From: Falsiroseomonas sp050563545
Lineage (GTDB): Bacteria; Pseudomonadota; Alphaproteobacteria; Acetobacterales; Acetobacteraceae
Reading direction: 5' to 3'
Assembly: GCF_050563545.1 (NCBI RefSeq)
Contig: NZ_JBNXUM010000003.1
Coordinates: 277,842 to 341,841, forward strand
Length of the DNA stretch: 64,000 nt
This document shows positions 61,442 through 64,000 of this stretch, piece by piece. The translations under genes and the position numbers were made by a program. Each line of letters opens with the position of its first letter. The stretch's first letter is position 1. Below the pieces are notes generated by a model. It had not been told where the DNA came from. It saw only the letters and a program-made list of their open reading frames with translations, and did no database searches.

Positions 61442-63639
61442 TGACCGCCATGGACGGCATGTTCCCCTGGGCATCTTACACGCTCGATGCGTGGCAGCGC
61501 TCGGTGCTGTTCCTCGACGTGCTGCGCCAGCGCGGCAATGCCTTCCTCGAGCGCGAGGACGACCCGATGCGGCACGTCCTCAGCTTCGACTTCGACGTGG
61601 TGATGGATGGCAGCGGCCTGCCGAGGCCGGTGAACTACTGGATGGCGCGCATGCGCCCGCCGCCCGCCGCGCCGACGCCCGATCAGCGCAAGCGGCCCTT
61701 CATCGTCATCGATCCGCGCGCCGGCCACGGGCCGGGCATCGGTGGCTTCAAGGCCGACAGCGAGATCGGCGTGGCCATGAATGCCGGCCATCCCTGCTAC
61801 TTCGTCGGCTTCCGCCCCGACCCCGAGCCGGGCCAGACGATCGAGGACGTGGTCCGCGCCATCATCGCCTTCGCCGAGGAGGTCGGCCGCCGGCACCCGC
61901 AGGCCGAGGGCAGGCCGGTCGCGATCGGCAATTGCCAGGCCGGGTGGGCGCTGCTGATGGCCGCCGCGATCCGGCCGGAGGCCTTCGGGCCGCTGCTGGT
62001 CGCCGGCTCCCCGGTCTCCACCTGGGCCGGCGTGCCCGGCAAGGCGCCGATGCGCTACCTCGGCGGGGTGCTCGGCGGTTCCTGGCTCACCGCGATGACC
62101 GGCGACCTCGGTGCCGGGAAGTTCGACGGCGCCTGGCTGGTGAGCAACTTCGAATCCGGCAATCCGGCGAACACCTACTGGATGAAGCAGTACGAGGTCT
62201 GGGCCGACGTGGATCGCGCCGCCGACCGCTACCTCGGCTTCGAGAAATGGTGGGGCGGCCATGTCACGCTGAACGCCGAGGAGATGCAGTTCATCGTGGA
62301 CCAGCTCTTCATCGGCAACCGGCTGGCCAGCGGCGAGCTCACCTTCTCGGACGGCACGCGGGTGGACCTGCGCAACATCGCCTCGCCGATCATCGTCTTC
62401 TGCTCGGAAGGCGACGACATCACGCCGCCGGCGCAGGCGCTGTCCTGGGTGAGCGACCTGTACAGGGACATCAACGACCTGCGCACGCACGGCCAGACGA
62501 TCGTCTATTCCGTGCATGGCAGCATCGGCCATCTCGGCATCTTCGTCTCGGGCGGCGTCGCGCGGAAGGAGCACAACGAGTTCGCGTCCAACATGGACAT
62601 GATCGACGTCCTGCCGCCCGGCCTGTACGAGGCAGTGCTGCAGGAATCGAAGGGCCTGCACGGCGAGGAGCTGGCCGGCGGCGACTGGCTCGTCGGATTC
62701 GAGGCGCGCGATATGACCGACCTCGCGCGCCACGGCGGCACGACCGAGGAGGACGAGAGGCGCTTCGCCGCCGCGCGCCGCGTGTCGGAAGCGAACCTCG
62801 CCCTCTACCGGATGGTCGCGCAGCCCGCGCTGCGCGCCGTGGCGACGCCGCCGGTGGCGGAGACCCTAGCCCAGCTGCATCCGGCGCGCCTTTCCTACAC
62901 GCTGTTCTCCGACCGCAATCCGTGGATGGCCTGGGTGCGCCAGGCGGCCGAGATGGTCCGCGAGCATCGCCAGCAAATCGAGCGCGGCAACCCCGGCCGC
63001 ATCGCCGAGAAGGTGCTGTCGGACACGATCGAGCAGGCCCTGACGGCCTACGGCCAGCAGAGCGACGCCGCGAGGGAACGGCTGTTCCAGGTGATCTACG
63101 ATTCACCCCTTATGCAGGCCATGACGGGCCTCGCGGCGGAGACCGCGCCGCCGCGCCCGCGCCCGGGCGAGACGCCGGAGCATCGCCGCTTCGTCGCCCT
63201 CGCGACCGAGCGGCTGCGCGCCCGCATGACTGAGGGCGGCATCCACGAGGCGCTGCTGCGCTCGCTCGCCTGGGTGCGCCTCTCGACCGGCCGTGCCGAT
63301 GAACGTTCCTTCGCGGTGATCCGCCGCATCCGGGAGGCCTATGGGCGGCAGACGCTGCCCTTGCCGGAATTCAAGCGCATCGTCCGCGAGCAGTTCTTCA
63401 TGCTGTTGGTGGACGAGGCCGAGGCACTCGCCACGCTGCCGCAGCTGCTGCCGGCCGATCCCGAGAAGCGCGCCGAAGCCTTCGCGCTTATCCGCTCCGT
63501 GGTGGATGCGACCGGCGACATCCCGCCGCAGGAGGCGGAGCGGCTGGCGACGATCGAGCGCATCTTCCTCGGCGAGCCCGATCCGGCTGCCGGCGGGAAG
63601 GTCCGGCGTCTCCGTCCCGCTGGCTCGACCGCCGCCTGA
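61441..63639 (+). CDS. DUF3141 protein, PhaC-like alpha/beta hydrolase
   Basis: A 732-residue protein. The central 360 residues are an alpha/beta-hydrolase core like PHA synthase: a PxxVxDPRAGHGPGIGGFK oxyanion segment (90-103), nucleophile elbow IGNCQAGW with Cys165 rather than Ser, acid in SEGDDITPP (Asp325/326), and base in GSIGHLGIFVS (His364). The C-terminal half is helical and not in PhaC. The cysteine nucleophile points to acyl transfer or polymerisation rather than simple hydrolysis. It closes the operon with the phosphotransacetylase fusion, kinase and FabI. I recall the family as DUF3141; its true reaction is unknown. Confidence 0.88.
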   Translation: MTAMDGMFPWASYTLDAWQRSVLFLDVLRQRGNAFLEREDDPMRHVLSFDFDVVMDGSGLPRPVNYWMARMRPPPAAPTPDQRKRPFIVIDPRAGHGPGIGGFKADSEIGVAMNAGHPCYFVGFRPDPEPGQTIEDVVRAIIAFAEEVGRRHPQAEGRPVAIGNCQAGWALLMAAAIRPEAFGPLLVAGSPVSTWAGVPGKAPMRYLGGVLGGSWLTAMTGDLGAGKFDGAWLVSNFESGNPANTYWMKQYEVWADVDRAADRYLGFEKWWGGHVTLNAEEMQFIVDQLFIGNRLASGELTFSDGTRVDLRNIASPIIVFCSEGDDITPPAQALSWVSDLYRDINDLRTHGQTIVYSVHGSIGHLGIFVSGGVARKEHNEFASNMDMIDVLPPGLYEAVLQESKGLHGEELAGGDWLVGFEARDMTDLARHGGTTEEDERRFAAARRVSEANLALYRMVAQPALRAVATPPVAETLAQLHPARLSYTLFSDRNPWMAWVRQAAEMVREHRQQIERGNPGRIAEKVLSDTIEQALTAYGQQSDAARERLFQVIYDSPLMQAMTGLAAETAPPRPRPGETPEHRRFVALATERLRARMTEGGIHEALLRSLAWVRLSTGRADERSFAVIRRIREAYGRQTLPLPEFKRIVREQFFMLLVDEAEALATLPQLLPADPEKRAEAFALIRSVVDATGDIPPQEAERLATIERIFLGEPDPAAGGKVRRLRPAGSTAA

Positions 63640-63725
63640 TACCGCCGAGCTTATGGCCTGACCTGCGGCGCGCGCGGCAGGCCGAGCGGCCGAAGGCCGC
63701 CGCCGCTTGTGCGTTGTGCGAGGCG

Positions 63726-63797
63726 CACGCCTTCGGCGTGACAAGCCAAGCCGGCGGATGCCGGCGCTTGAGGGCGTTTGTGTGTCAACACAAACGC
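63726..63797. terminator. two hairpins downstream of the DUF3141 operon
   Basis: CACGCC (63726-63731) pairs with GGCGTG (63735-63740), and 63774-63783 (GCGTTTGTGT) is the exact complement of 63788-63797 (ACACAAACGC) around GTCA. The second is a perfect ten-base, A+T-containing stem. They sit in the 210-base gap between two convergent genes (63640-63849), so a two-way terminator fits; no T run follows. Confidence 0.45.
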
Positions 63798-63849
63798 AAG
63801 ACGCTATGAGACACCCCGCGCGCCGGCGAACCGCCGGCGGCGCGTGACG

Positions 63850-64000
63850 TCAGTGCCCGCCCATGACGAGAGTGGTGAAGGGCAGCATGGCGACCTGGAT
63901 GCGGAGCAGGATCGCATGCACCAGGCCGACGGCGTCGATCGCGTGCAGCGCGAAGCGCCGGCCGGCACCGAGCGAGGGGTCCTGCAGCGCGTCGTGGTTC
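63850..64000 (-). CDS. unknown protein, C-terminal part (5' end outside window)
   Basis: Only the last 50 codons are inside the window, read right to left from the edge. They spell a hydrophobic helix-like ending (IDAVGLVHAILLRIQVAMLP then FTTLVMGGH) preceded by LQDPSLGAGRRFALHA, which looks like the end of a membrane-associated protein. The frame is open to the window edge and the stop is at 63850. Family and function cannot be told from this piece. Confidence 0.45.
   Translation of the reverse strand, partial: NHDALQDPSLGAGRRFALHAIDAVGLVHAILLRIQVAMLPFTTLVMGGH

Overview
The window is GC-rich (about 70% by eye) bacterial chromosome that is almost fully coded, with strong third-position G/C bias. 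Gene content and order point to an alphaproteobacterium of the Acetobacteraceae (Roseomonas-like): a dapF-mtaB-ftsY run, rpmI-rplT-pheS-pheT, several Bug-type (TctC) solute-binding proteins without transporter genes beside them, and PhaC-like DUF3141 chemistry. This placement is inference from gene content; no 16S rRNA gene is present. I see no integrase, transposase, prophage or CRISPR array.

Layout. 1-5.8 kb: hydrolase end, then transketolase, GAPDH and phosphoglycerate kinase, with a small secreted protein gene on the opposite strand between the last two. 6-12.2 kb: DUF1254 protein, Nudix hydrolase, creatininase-family amidohydrolase and a large RTX (calcium-binding repeat) protein gene that is frameshifted. 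12.3-17.5 kb: two small membrane proteins, then ftsY, mtaB and dapF on the minus strand, and an ATP-grasp ligase. 17.5-21.2 kb: an IclR regulator facing a three-gene operon (Bug receptor, DUF6282 hydrolase-like protein, flavodoxin-fold oxidoreductase), with two matching operator-like dyads between them. 21.3-25.7 kb: rpmI, rplT, pheS, pheT, with a terminator-like hairpin before pheS and a compound palindromic element before pheT. 25.8-33 kb: unknown small proteins, VOC protein, MFS transporter, GT11-like glycosyltransferase, lepA, a second Bug receptor, tRNA-Ser(GGA).

33.1-41.9 kb is a catabolic cluster built around a GntR regulator with a perfect palindrome in its divergent promoter region. 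To the left are an amine-oxidase-like flavoprotein and a fused Rieske/reductase/ferredoxin electron-transfer protein. To the right are an extradiol-dioxygenase-like VOC protein, a flavin aromatic hydroxylase, an FAH-family hydrolase and a third Bug receptor. Together they look like uptake plus hydroxylation, ring cleavage and C-C hydrolysis of an unidentified aromatic, possibly nitrogen-bearing, compound. An Ldh_2-type dehydrogenase closes it.

41.9-52.4 kb is a surface-glycan cluster: membrane glycosyltransferase, three methyltransferases, flippase-like protein, hexapeptide acetyltransferase, beta-propeller glycosidase-like protein, GT2, PhyH-type dioxygenase, WbqC and a WecE/RffA-type sugar aminotransferase. 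52.4-57.4 kb holds a SulP transporter, a two-helix potassium channel and the DUF2950/DUF3300 pair. 57.6-63.6 kb is a five-gene operon (hotdog-phosphotransacetylase fusion, acetate kinase, FabI, unknown protein, DUF3141 PhaC-like protein) whose collective job is not established. The window ends inside one more minus-strand gene.
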